Below, one piece after another: positions 28,583 to 36,885 of a stretch of 50,260 nucleotides of DNA. A program made the position numbers and the translations under genes. The stretch is from Laspinema palackyanum D2a (lineage in GTDB: Bacteria; Cyanobacteriota; Cyanobacteriia; Cyanobacteriales; Laspinemataceae). Numbering within the stretch: the stretch's first letter is position 1; every line of letters starts with the position of its first letter. Where the stretch lies: NCBI GenBank assembly GCA_025370845.1, contig JAMXFF010000053.1, forward strand, positions 1 to 50,260, given 5' to 3'. The notes below the pieces were generated by a model. It was not told the origin of the DNA. It did not search any database and worked only from the letters and a program-made list of their open reading frames with translations.

Positions 28583-29764
28583 CTACTGTCGATACACCGG
28601 GAGGGTAAAGTGAAAGGCACTCCCTTGATTGCAAGAAGAATCCACCCAAATTTCCCCACAATTGGCTCTAATTAAGCGCTTACATAAACTTAAACCGATT
28701 CCATAACCATCTTTTTGTTCATCGCGCTTGAGGCGAAACTTATCCTCAAAAATATGCTCCTGATTTTCTTCGGGAATCCCTGGACCCGTGTCGATGACGC
28801 TAACTTGAACCTTTTGTGTCGTGCGGTGCAAGATACAAACTTCAATTTGTCCGCCTTGGGGAGTGTACTTAATGGCATTATCCAAAAGATTTACAATCAC
28901 CTGGCGGACCCGTTCTCCATCAGCATAAACCGAGGGTAAATCGTTGGGAATGTCAGTTTTGAGGGTATGGGATTTCGCTAATAAGCGGTCTTTGAAATTT
29001 TCCAGAATGTTCAACGTCAGGGTTTTGAGGTTGAGTTTCTTGGGATGAATGTGAAACTCGGCACTATTCGTGCTATGAGCCGCAACGAGGATATCTGAGA
29101 TCATGCGATCGATCAGGCGGGTTTGAGTCCGCGCATGGTAAATTAATCGCGATCGCAGTGCCGATACCGCCTCGGGATTGAGAGATTTTTCCGGTTTGTA
29201 AGTGATTTCTAGGGTTTCTAAAGCCAGGGAAGCTGCCGTCAGAGGATTTCGCAACTCATGGGCTAACATGGCAATGAGGCGGTCCTTAAAATGGACTTGG
29301 TCCAGCAGTTCTTCTTTTTCCTGCTTCAGGCGAAAAATTTCATCGGAGAGTTCCATCAGTTCAGCCGAATGTGCCAGTTCAGAAGAGATGGGTTTCCTGG
29401 GATAATGCCCGATCGCCTCCGGTGATGCCTGCTTGCTGAGATACTCTTCCACGGACTTTTGCCAACGATCCCACCACTTATCCAGTTCTGCGACTAAATT
29501 ACTACCGGCAAGAACTTGTCGGGGGCCCGGGTGGAGTTTAATCAAAGCCGGAGTCGCTACCAGTTTAAACTGTTCAGCCAAATAAGGCTGTTCGCTAACA
29601 TCGATAATCTCCAAGTCAAAGGGGATACCTGTCCGCCGTTTCTGAAAATAACTGCGGATTTTCCGAATTTGTTCACTGGATCTGGGACGCCTATCAACAA
29701 ATAGGACAAGCTGTAAAGGTGCTTCATCGTTCTGATGCATGGTTTTTTCCGGAACTGCCCTCAT
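28583..29764 (-). CDS. sasA: SasA-type circadian output histidine kinase
   Basis: This 393-residue kinase has an N-terminal KaiB-like thioredoxin-fold domain (about residues 15-100, LQLVLFVDRRPRSSEQIRKI ... VATPALIKLHPGPRQVLAGSN). That domain binds KaiC, so that the kinase senses clock phase. A coiled linker follows, then HisKA with phospho-accepting His169 in AMLAHELRNPLTAA. The ATPase domain has N box (LLDNAIKYT) and G boxes (DTGPGIP, DGYGIGLSL). Its known partner is RpaA, not in this window, and no kaiABC genes are nearby. I chose the ATG at 29764 because AAGGGG precedes it. The ATG at 29740 is an alternative that would place the His at 161, as in Synechococcus SasA. Confidence 0.92.
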   Translation of the reverse strand: MRAVPEKTMHQNDEAPLQLVLFVDRRPRSSEQIRKIRSYFQKRRTGIPFDLEIIDVSEQPYLAEQFKLVATPALIKLHPGPRQVLAGSNLVAELDKWWDRWQKSVEEYLSKQASPEAIGHYPRKPISSELAHSAELMELSDEIFRLKQEKEELLDQVHFKDRLIAMLAHELRNPLTAASLALETLEITYKPEKSLNPEAVSALRSRLIYHARTQTRLIDRMISDILVAAHSTNSAEFHIHPKKLNLKTLTLNILENFKDRLLAKSHTLKTDIPNDLPSVYADGERVRQVIVNLLDNAIKYTPQGGQIEVCILHRTTQKVQVSVIDTGPGIPEENQEHIFEDKFRLKRDEQKDGYGIGLSLCKRLIRANCGEIWVDSSCNQGSAFHFTLPVYRQ

Positions 29765-30066
29765 GCAATCCCCTTGCGGCAATGCGGCTAAAAAAGTAAC
29801 ACTCATTTTGAGCTTGAGACAAGTGACTCGATCGCCCTAGCGGTTCTTTTGTTTTTCTTTATATTTATAAATTATCCTGTTTATTGTCGATTCGTGAAAG
29901 AGTAAAAAGGATTCCACTCTCATCCCGACTTGACGGCCCAGAAGGAAAAGAGCTAGGGCCTCCGGACTGGTCTAAACCCACCCAATGGAACCTCAACTTT
30001 CAACCTGTTGAGGCAGCAGAACGTTAGTTGTCAAACCTTAACATTTTCTTAAGACTTAAGCGAGGA

Positions 30067-31893
30067 ATGTTGTCAAATTTGCCGAAAAATTCAGGGGGGC
30101 GGTTGGTGGTCACAGTTGCGATCGCCTTCTTTGTGGTGACCCTAGTCTTCACCCTCCACCGCTACTACACCTTTTACGCCTCTTTCGACCAGGGAATCTT
30201 TAACCAAGTCTTTTGGAATAGCACCCAGGGACGGTTGTTCCAAAGTTCTCTGTCTTCGGGTCTTTCCACCAATGTGGTCCATAGTGGAGAAGTCCCAGAC
30301 GTTTCCTATCACCGTCTCGGACAACATTTTACCCCGGCCTTATTACTCTGGCTACCCATTTACAGTCTGTTTCCCTCTCCGGTAACCTTGAGCGTGCTCC
30401 ATGTGACGATGGTCACCGCTGCGGGAGGGGTACTCTATGCTCTCGCCCGAGTCTATCTGCAACCAGCGATCGCCAGTTGGATCGCCGTCAGCTACTATGC
30501 CGCCAATGCGATCGCCGGTCCCACCCTCTCCAACTTCCATGACAACTTCCAGATGCCCCTGTTTGTCTTCAGTCTGTTGTTGGCAATGGAAAAACGCTGG
30601 TGGTGGCTCTTTTGGCCCCTGGCCCTCTGCATCCTCGCAGTCCGCGCCGATGGCGGCATCTCCCTCTTTGGCGTCGGTGTCTACATGACTCTGAGCAAAC
30701 GCTATCCCAAACAGGGATTAGCCATTTGTACCCTCAGTTTCATCTATATCGCCCTCTTGACCAACTGGGTCATGCCCCTGTTTTCTGACGATATTTCTCG
30801 CCGGTTCACCATTGAACGCTTCGGGCAGTATGTGGATAAAGAAGAAGCAACCACCTTGGAGATTCTTTGGGCCTTTATCAGTCAACCGGGATTAGTGATT
30901 TGGGAGATTATTACGCCGATTGGGGGAAAAATTAAGTATCTCCTGGGACAATGGTTACCCTTTGCCTTTATTCCCGCCTTCTCCCCCAGTGCCTGGGCGA
31001 TCGCCGGATTTCCCTTATTGGCGATTTTCTTACAACAAGGTCAAACCGCCTTATCCATTAATATTCGCTATGCGATGACCGTCGTCCCGGGTCTATGTTA
31101 TGGGGCAATCCTCTGGTGGTCCTACCGGCAACAGTCCCTGCAAACCCCAGTCCGGGACGTGATTCGCCAGGGACTGTGGAATAAACCGACGCCACCGCCA
31201 GTCCCCATCAATGAACCGCAGCAAACCCCCCAGACCAATTTATTAACCGGCAAGATGTCCACCTGGGGCGATCGCCTCAGTACCCTCCTCGCACCCCTCC
31301 GCAAAAAAGCCGACTACTGGTGGGAAACCCATCCAAAACTGCTCAAAATTTCCATACAGCGCTTTTGGGCCATTTGCATCGGGCTCTCCCTATTGTTTAC
31401 CTTTACCTCCAACCCCAATCGCACCTTTTATTTTATTATTCCCGACTCCATAGACCCCTGGGTCTACGTTTCCCTGCCGCAGCAGTGGCAACATAGTGGC
31501 CACATCCGGAACTTAATGTCCCAGATTCCCCCGGATGCCAGTGTTTCCGCCACCACCTATTTAGTCCCTTCCCTCTCCGGACGCCGAGAGATTCTGCGCT
31601 TTCCATTTTTGCGGTTTCGCAATGATGCTTCAGAAGAAGTCAACGTCGAATATGCGATCGCCGACTTGTGGCAACTCCAGCAATATCTCCCCGCCTTCAA
31701 ACATGACCGCGCCCTCTTTCGCGATTTAGTCCCCTTCATCGAACAACTCCATGCCACAAACCAATATGGCATCATTGGATTTGAACAGGGCGTCATTTTA
31801 ATGCGCCAACAAACTCCATCAGATTCAGCAGCATTAGCGGCATGGCAACGGTATCGTGAAGAGATTGAGCCATTATTGCAACCGGATCTGTAA
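30067..31893 (+). CDS. DUF2079 polytopic membrane protein
   Basis: This is a roughly 608-residue membrane protein with about ten hydrophobic helices. Early conserved text is YYTFYASFDQGIFNQVFWNS and GQHFTPALLLWLPIYSLFP, the signature of DUF2079. A Pro-rich cytoplasmic or periplasmic loop lies near residues 360-420, and a soluble C-terminal part follows. The DUF2079 fold resembles GT-C glycosyltransferases, so transfer of a lipid-linked sugar is possible but not shown. A GT4 glycosyltransferase follows on the same strand after about 100 bp, which supports a role in glycan or glycolipid synthesis. Start is uncertain: TTG at 30028 adds 13 residues, and neither start has a well-placed ribosome-binding site. 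Confidence 0.85.
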   Translation: MLSNLPKNSGGRLVVTVAIAFFVVTLVFTLHRYYTFYASFDQGIFNQVFWNSTQGRLFQSSLSSGLSTNVVHSGEVPDVSYHRLGQHFTPALLLWLPIYSLFPSPVTLSVLHVTMVTAAGGVLYALARVYLQPAIASWIAVSYYAANAIAGPTLSNFHDNFQMPLFVFSLLLAMEKRWWWLFWPLALCILAVRADGGISLFGVGVYMTLSKRYPKQGLAICTLSFIYIALLTNWVMPLFSDDISRRFTIERFGQYVDKEEATTLEILWAFISQPGLVIWEIITPIGGKIKYLLGQWLPFAFIPAFSPSAWAIAGFPLLAIFLQQGQTALSINIRYAMTVVPGLCYGAILWWSYRQQSLQTPVRDVIRQGLWNKPTPPPVPINEPQQTPQTNLLTGKMSTWGDRLSTLLAPLRKKADYWWETHPKLLKISIQRFWAICIGLSLLFTFTSNPNRTFYFIIPDSIDPWVYVSLPQQWQHSGHIRNLMSQIPPDASVSATTYLVPSLSGRREILRFPFLRFRNDASEEVNVEYAIADLWQLQQYLPAFKHDRALFRDLVPFIEQLHATNQYGIIGFEQGVILMRQQTPSDSAALAAWQRYREEIEPLLQPDL

Positions 31894-31996
31894 GCGACAA
31901 TCGGCATCTAAAGCGGGTGCCGATTTAGCAAGGAATTGAGAAGGCTGCAAAATGTCAGTTCGATCCAAACCTAAACTTGTGTAATAATCTGCGTCC

Positions 31997-33184
31997 ATGA
32001 AAATTCTGGTACTCACTTGGGAGTTTCCTCCCCGGATTGTCGGGGGTATTGCACGTCACGTTGCCGAATTATATCCGGAGTTGGTGAAATTGGGCCATTC
32101 CGTCCATTTAGTCACCGTAGAATTTGGTCAGGCCCCGATGTATGAACAACTGGAAGGGATTGACGTGCATCGGGTCCCGGTCGAACATGGAAACGACTTC
32201 TTCCACTGGGTGACCAACATGAACGAGAGCATGGGGCGTCATGGGGGCAAATTGATTTTAGAAGAAGGACCCTTCGACCTGATTCACGCCCATGATTGGT
32301 TAGTCGCCGATGCGGCGATCGCCCTCAAACATCACTTTAAAATCCCCCTGATTGCCACCATCCACGCCACCGAACATGGCCGCAACAACGGCATTCATCA
32401 CGAGATCCAGGGGTATATCGCCCAGAAAGAAAGAGACTTAGTGTACAACTCCTGGCGAACCATCGTCTGTAGCGACTATATGCGGCGAGAAGTGGAACAA
32501 GCATTAGGCTGTCCCTGGGATAAAATCGACGTCATTTTTAATGGGATCCGGGCCGAAAAAAAACCCCGGTGGCAGGATTTTGATGCCCAAACCTTTCGCC
32601 GTCAGTTTGCGGGCGATCATGAAAAAATCGTCTACTATGTCGGTCGAATGACCTATGAAAAAGGCGTTGAAGTGTTATTAAGAGCTGCCCCAAAAATCCT
32701 CTGGGAAATGGGAGGATTGGTCAAATTTGCCATTGTCGGCGGTGGCAATACCGACCACCTCAAACAATTAGCCTCAGCCTTAAATATTTGGGATAAGTGC
32801 TATTTTACCGGCTTCATGTTTGAGGATGACCTGCACAAATTTCAAGCAGTTGCCGATTGTGCTGTTTTTCCCAGTCTCTATGAACCCTTTGGCATTGTCG
32901 CCTTAGAAAGTTTTGCCGCCCGGGTTCCGGTGGTTGTGTCCGATACGGGAGGATTACCCGAGGTGGTCCAACATACAAGAACCGGCGTCGTCACCTGGAC
33001 CAATAATCCCGACTCCCTCGCTTGGGGAATCCTCGATGTGTTGAAAAATCCAGCGTATGTACAGTGGTTGATTGATAATGCTTACGCCGATTTAAACCGG
33101 CGATTTAGCTGGCCGAAGTTGGCGCAACAAACCGAAGCAGTTTATCATCGAGTGGTGCAGGAGCGATCGCAAATTATTTGGTAA
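31997..33184 (+). CDS. GT4 family glycosyltransferase
   Basis: This 395-residue GT-B enzyme begins ILVLTWEFPPRIVGGIARHVAEL, the starch-synthase/GT4 donor-fold start. It has YVGRMTYEKGVEVLLRA at the start of the C-terminal domain and the EX7E motif in EPFGIVALESFAARVPVVV followed by DTGGLPEVV. It transfers a sugar from a nucleotide donor to an unknown acceptor. The N-terminal part looks like bacterial glycogen-synthase-like proteins, but it is shorter than GlgA (about 480) so it is not the main glycogen synthase. It follows the DUF2079 gene on the same strand and probably works with it in cell-surface glycan synthesis. Confidence 0.9.
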   Translation: MKILVLTWEFPPRIVGGIARHVAELYPELVKLGHSVHLVTVEFGQAPMYEQLEGIDVHRVPVEHGNDFFHWVTNMNESMGRHGGKLILEEGPFDLIHAHDWLVADAAIALKHHFKIPLIATIHATEHGRNNGIHHEIQGYIAQKERDLVYNSWRTIVCSDYMRREVEQALGCPWDKIDVIFNGIRAEKKPRWQDFDAQTFRRQFAGDHEKIVYYVGRMTYEKGVEVLLRAAPKILWEMGGLVKFAIVGGGNTDHLKQLASALNIWDKCYFTGFMFEDDLHKFQAVADCAVFPSLYEPFGIVALESFAARVPVVVSDTGGLPEVVQHTRTGVVTWTNNPDSLAWGILDVLKNPAYVQWLIDNAYADLNRRFSWPKLAQQTEAVYHRVVQERSQIIW

Positions 33185-33302
33185 TGTGAGGGGGATTTCC
33201 AAGTTAGTACCCCTGTGGAAACCCAAAACAAGAGCAGATCCCCAACCCTCTGACTAAGCCGTAAATTTCCGAAAACCCTTAAAAATCAGGAGGAACGGTC
33301 CC

Positions 33303-33617
33303 TTGGCAATCACCCCCGAACAACGAGCAAAATTACTTCAACTGTTTGAGACTCTGAATCAAACAAGGAACTATGTTTATGATGCCTATGACACTGGATT
33401 AATGGTGACCGCAAAAGATTCAGTTTATGACTTATGGCAGCAAGTTGACACCGATGAGATCCTGGAATCTGAGACCAAACAACAACTCATAGAATATCTT
33501 CTAGCCGCTAGAAGGGGGATCTCAACCGCTGGAGGTAGTTCCACAGAGGAACGCGCAGGGCGCTGCCTGGAACAACTGGGAAAAGTCACCCGTTACCTTG
33601 AAGAACGGCTGAAGTAG
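33303..33617 (+). CDS. Small conserved-looking protein, unknown function
   Basis: This 104-residue soluble helical protein has no family I can name. It starts at a TTG: AGGAGGA lies about nine bases upstream of 33303, and the next Met is too far inside (residue 35). The sequence is charged and helix-rich (LLQLFETLNQTRNYVYDAYDTGL ... CLEQLGKVTRYLEERLK), without signal peptide or membrane helix. It follows the GT4 gene by 118 bp on the same strand. The strong ribosome-binding site and codon pattern support it as a real gene. Confidence 0.68.
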   Translation: MAITPEQRAKLLQLFETLNQTRNYVYDAYDTGLMVTAKDSVYDLWQQVDTDEILESETKQQLIEYLLAARRGISTAGGSSTEERAGRCLEQLGKVTRYLEERLK

Positions 33618-33862
33618 GGTAGAACTCAACTCCAGCATCCGGACTCCAGACCGAAAACCACCCCGTTGCTGCATCATCACTCTCCAAAACAGGACCTAAG
33701 ACAGTCAAAACCCCACTTACCATCATCGGATTCTAATCCCGAATCACCGGCCCTAGAGGGTCGGTATCGGATTAGGAAACCTAACCCACTTCCTGTACAA
33801 ACCTCCCTCAATCCCCTCCCCAATCCTTCCGGGAAAATCCGGGAAATCCGTGGTTCATCCCT

Positions 33863-35035
33863 CTACCTCAACAATTGTCCCCGAACTTTCCGTAATGATT
33901 CAATCGTAACGATCGCCTGTTGTGCCACTCTATCAATCTCTTCAACGGTATTAAATCGCCCAATGCCAAATCGCACGGAAGCAAAGGCCAATTCTGGCGA
34001 TCGCCCGATCGCCTCCAACACATGAGACGGCGCAATTTTAGCCGAAGTACAAGCGGAACCGGAGGAGACCGCCATCACTGATTGCAGTCCTAACAATAAC
34101 GCTTGACCATCCACTCCCGCTACACTTATATTTAAGTTACCGGCTAATCGTTGAGTGGGATGACCATTCAAAAACACCGATTCCAGAGATTGCAATTGCT
34201 CCCATAACCGCTGTCGCAATCTCGTCAGGCGATCGCCTTCTGACTCCATTTCTGCCAATCCCAACGCCACCGCTTTCGCAAATCCCACAATCTGCGGTAC
34301 ATACAGGGTCCCCGATCGCAATCCTCTTTCATGTCCTCCCCCATGAATCTGGGGGGCAATTTTCACCCGGGGATTCCTCCGCCGAACATAGAGTGCACCC
34401 ACCCCTTTGGGTCCATAGATTTTATGGGCCGTTAATGACATTAAATCCACCTGCATCTCCTGCACATCTAGGGGAATTTTGCCAATTGCCTGTGCTGCAT
34501 CACTATGAAAAATTATCCCTCTTTCTTTACAGAGCAACCCAATTTCTTGCAAGGGTTGTAAGACGCCAATTTCATTATTAGCCGCCATCACGGATACCAA
34601 GACGGTATCCGGACGCAAGGCAGTTTCTAACTCAGACCAATCCAGCAATCCATCAGGTTTAACCGGCAAATAGGTAATTTCAAAACCCAAGGTTTCTAAG
34701 TAAGCACAGGGGTCGAGAACGGCATTATGTTCGGTTTGAACCGTAATAATATGCCGTCCTTTTTGAAAATAACTTTCCGCCACCCCTTTAATAGCTAAAT
34801 TATTGGCTTCCGTTGCGCCACTGGTAAAAATAATTTCTTCGGGGGTGGCATGAATGGCATCAGCGAGGGTTTGTCTAGCTTGTTGAATAGCCGCTTCTGC
34901 TTCCCATCCATATTGATGATTGATGCTGGCAGGATTGCCGAAATAGTCGGTAAAATAAGGCAACATTGCCTCAATCACCCGTTGATCTACCGGGGTGGTG
35001 GCATGACAGTCGAGATAAATGGGGCGATCGGACAT
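33863..35035 (-). CDS. iscS: Cysteine desulfurase (IscS/NifS family)
   Basis: This 390-residue PLP enzyme takes sulfur from cysteine as a persulfide for Fe-S clusters, tRNA thiolation and other uses. It begins IYLDCHATTPVDQRV, and has TSGATEANNLAIKG, FHSDAAQAIGK, the PLP-binding Lys205 in LTAHKIYGPKG, and the catalytic Cys329 in SGSACTSAKI (class I, with a long loop). The frame is open to a TTG two codons upstream, but the ATG at 35035 is preferred. No iscU, iscA or nif genes are adjacent. Paralogs are usual in cyanobacteria, and whether this one serves nitrogenase cannot be told. Confidence 0.93.
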   Translation of the reverse strand: MSDRPIYLDCHATTPVDQRVIEAMLPYFTDYFGNPASINHQYGWEAEAAIQQARQTLADAIHATPEEIIFTSGATEANNLAIKGVAESYFQKGRHIITVQTEHNAVLDPCAYLETLGFEITYLPVKPDGLLDWSELETALRPDTVLVSVMAANNEIGVLQPLQEIGLLCKERGIIFHSDAAQAIGKIPLDVQEMQVDLMSLTAHKIYGPKGVGALYVRRRNPRVKIAPQIHGGGHERGLRSGTLYVPQIVGFAKAVALGLAEMESEGDRLTRLRQRLWEQLQSLESVFLNGHPTQRLAGNLNISVAGVDGQALLLGLQSVMAVSSGSACTSAKIAPSHVLEAIGRSPELAFASVRFGIGRFNTVEEIDRVAQQAIVTIESLRKVRGQLLR

Positions 35036-35238
35036 AACCAAGTTTAGGGGAAAGAGTAGGCTCTAACTTTAGCTTAACTTAAATGAGTCTGAAATTAAAC
35101 GTCTCGACGGGATTTAGGATTAGTTGTAGGGTACATCTGAATCTGGCACCCGTGGCAACACTCGACGGGAGATTTATCCTGAAAAGTCTCAGGGTGTAAT
35201 ATTTTTAGGGGGTTAAAAACTGATGGAGGGGTGTTCCA

Positions 35239-35284
35239 GAAAAACGCCCCTACAGGCGGAGGTTTGAAGCCCTCCGCTGCCTGT
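35239..35284 (-). terminator. Probable terminator of the receiver-kinase gene
   Basis: On the minus strand, ACAGGC-AGC-GGAGG pairs with CCTCCGCCTGT (35252-35284) with a three-base bulge. A short run of T follows at about 35239-35244. It lies just after the stop of the gene on that strand. Confidence 0.5.
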
Positions 35285-35297
35285 GGTGTACTCTTTC

Positions 35298-36575
35298 TCA
35301 CTCCGGTTGCTGCAAGACATAATCTTCAGTCTTGATATCCGGGCGATCGCTAGATTTAGCCGACTGGATGCGGATGGGTAATTCAATTTTAAATTCGGTT
35401 CCTTTTTCCAAATTGGAAATACATTCAATCGTCCCTTGATGTTGCTGCACCACAATTTGATAAACCATTAATAACCCCAGTCCAGTTCCTGAACCAACGG
35501 GTTTTGTACTAAAAAAGGGGTCAAAAATTTGGGATTTAACGGATTCCGGAATTCCCGGACCATTATCGGCAATCCGAATCAAAACTCTATTTTCACTTAA
35601 AATTTCAGTCTGAATAGTTAAACAACCAGGATTAGAAGCGGAATATAAACGGGAAGTTTCTATGGCATCAATGGCATTATTGAGAATTTGCAGAAACGCT
35701 TGATTAATTTGGGCGGCATAGGATTCAATCGCCGGTAATTTCCCGTAATTTTTAATCACCTGAATCTGTTGATGAGTGGCGTTAGATTGTAAGCGATGAC
35801 CTAAAATTAACAAGGTATTTTCCAGGGCTTCATTGATTTGAATGCACTGGAGTCCCGAGCGTTCAAAATGGGTAAATTCTTGAAGAGATAAGACAATTTT
35901 GCGAATGCGATCGCTCCCATGTTGCATGGAACCAATAACTTTCGGTAAATCTTGCAGCATGAAATTCAAATCGATGGAGTCGAGTTTAGTTTGAATCCCC
36001 TCACTGGGGTGATTGACTTCTTGTTGATATAACTGCACCAGGTCAATTAAGTCTTGAGTATATTCTTGGAGATGACTGAGATTGCTGTAAATAAAGGTAA
36101 CAGGATTGTTGATTTCGTGAGCGACTCCAGCGACGAGTTGACCAATGCTGGACATTTTTTCGCTTTGGATTAATTGAGACTGCGCGCGTTGTAAATCATT
36201 GAGGGTTTTACTCAGGCGTAAACCGGCGCGAACCCGGGCCATGAGTTCCTCGGTGTCGATGGGTTTAGAGAGGAAATCATCGGCCCCGGAGTCTAAACCA
36301 ATCACGCGATCGGTCACCAGTTCCCGGGCGGTTAAGAGAATAAAAAAGGTACTGGATAAAGTAGGGTTGGCTTTGATGTGCTTACAGACGGCTAATCCAT
36401 CCAGTTGGGGCATCATCCAATCGCAAATAATTAAATCGGGACGGAGTTGCTCTGCCTGATAGATACCCTCTTCTCCATCGGAGGCGATCGCCACCTCATG
36501 ACCTTCACTTTCGAGCAAGTCTTGCAAAACAATTTGCACGGTAATATCATCATCAATCGCTAAAATTTTACCCAT
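35298..36575 (-). CDS. Receiver-histidine kinase protein
   Basis: This 425-residue protein has an N-terminal receiver domain (residues 1-120) with the acidic pair D8/D9, phospho-acceptor Asp52 in LIICDWMMPQ and Lys104 in FLSKPID. A short coiled linker follows (LNDLQRAQSQLIQSEKM), then a HisKA domain with His153 in GVAHEINNP. The ATPase domain shows NNAIDAIE, DNGPGIPESV and GSGTGLGLLMV. This REC-first arrangement, with no sensor domain, suggests it is a phosphorelay partner driven by another kinase. The 1703-residue hybrid kinase lies directly upstream on the same strand, 310 bp away, and is a candidate partner by position only. Confidence 0.92.
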   Translation of the reverse strand: MGKILAIDDDITVQIVLQDLLESEGHEVAIASDGEEGIYQAEQLRPDLIICDWMMPQLDGLAVCKHIKANPTLSSTFFILLTARELVTDRVIGLDSGADDFLSKPIDTEELMARVRAGLRLSKTLNDLQRAQSQLIQSEKMSSIGQLVAGVAHEINNPVTFIYSNLSHLQEYTQDLIDLVQLYQQEVNHPSEGIQTKLDSIDLNFMLQDLPKVIGSMQHGSDRIRKIVLSLQEFTHFERSGLQCIQINEALENTLLILGHRLQSNATHQQIQVIKNYGKLPAIESYAAQINQAFLQILNNAIDAIETSRLYSASNPGCLTIQTEILSENRVLIRIADNGPGIPESVKSQIFDPFFSTKPVGSGTGLGLLMVYQIVVQQHQGTIECISNLEKGTEFKIELPIRIQSAKSSDRPDIKTEDYVLQQPE

Positions 36576-36885
36576 AATCTGGTTATCATTGATAATTTTT
36601 GCGTTTAATTTTTTCCTTGGCCCAGGGAATCTAAACCTAACGTACCCTGAGTTTTATTATAATTTAGACCGGCTACTGTTACAGTATCGGGACTCTAGTT
36701 AAGACCCTGGGGAGGTTTCCAAAACCTTGACTTTCTTAGCCTTCTGTGAGGACTAGAAACATAGTTTCTGGTCTTTTGAAGTGGGAGCCTATCCCTCCAA
36801 ACCCCTCTGAACAAGAGGGGCTGATTCACAACTCAACCCCGGTTAAAATATCGGAGGGGGTTGGTTAACCGTTTGACCGGCGGAT
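36576..36885. other. Spacer between the two kinase genes
   Basis: Two hairpins are visible: GACTAGAAAC-AT-AGTTTCTGGTC (36751-36773, near-perfect) and CCCCTCT-GAACA-AGAGGGG (36802-36820, perfect). Neither has a T-run. No gene is supported. Confidence 0.5.

Noticed and set aside
28583-29764. kaiABC clock cluster around sasA
   Set aside because: No kaiA, kaiB or kaiC gene is present in the window; only the KaiB-like domain of the kinase itself was found.
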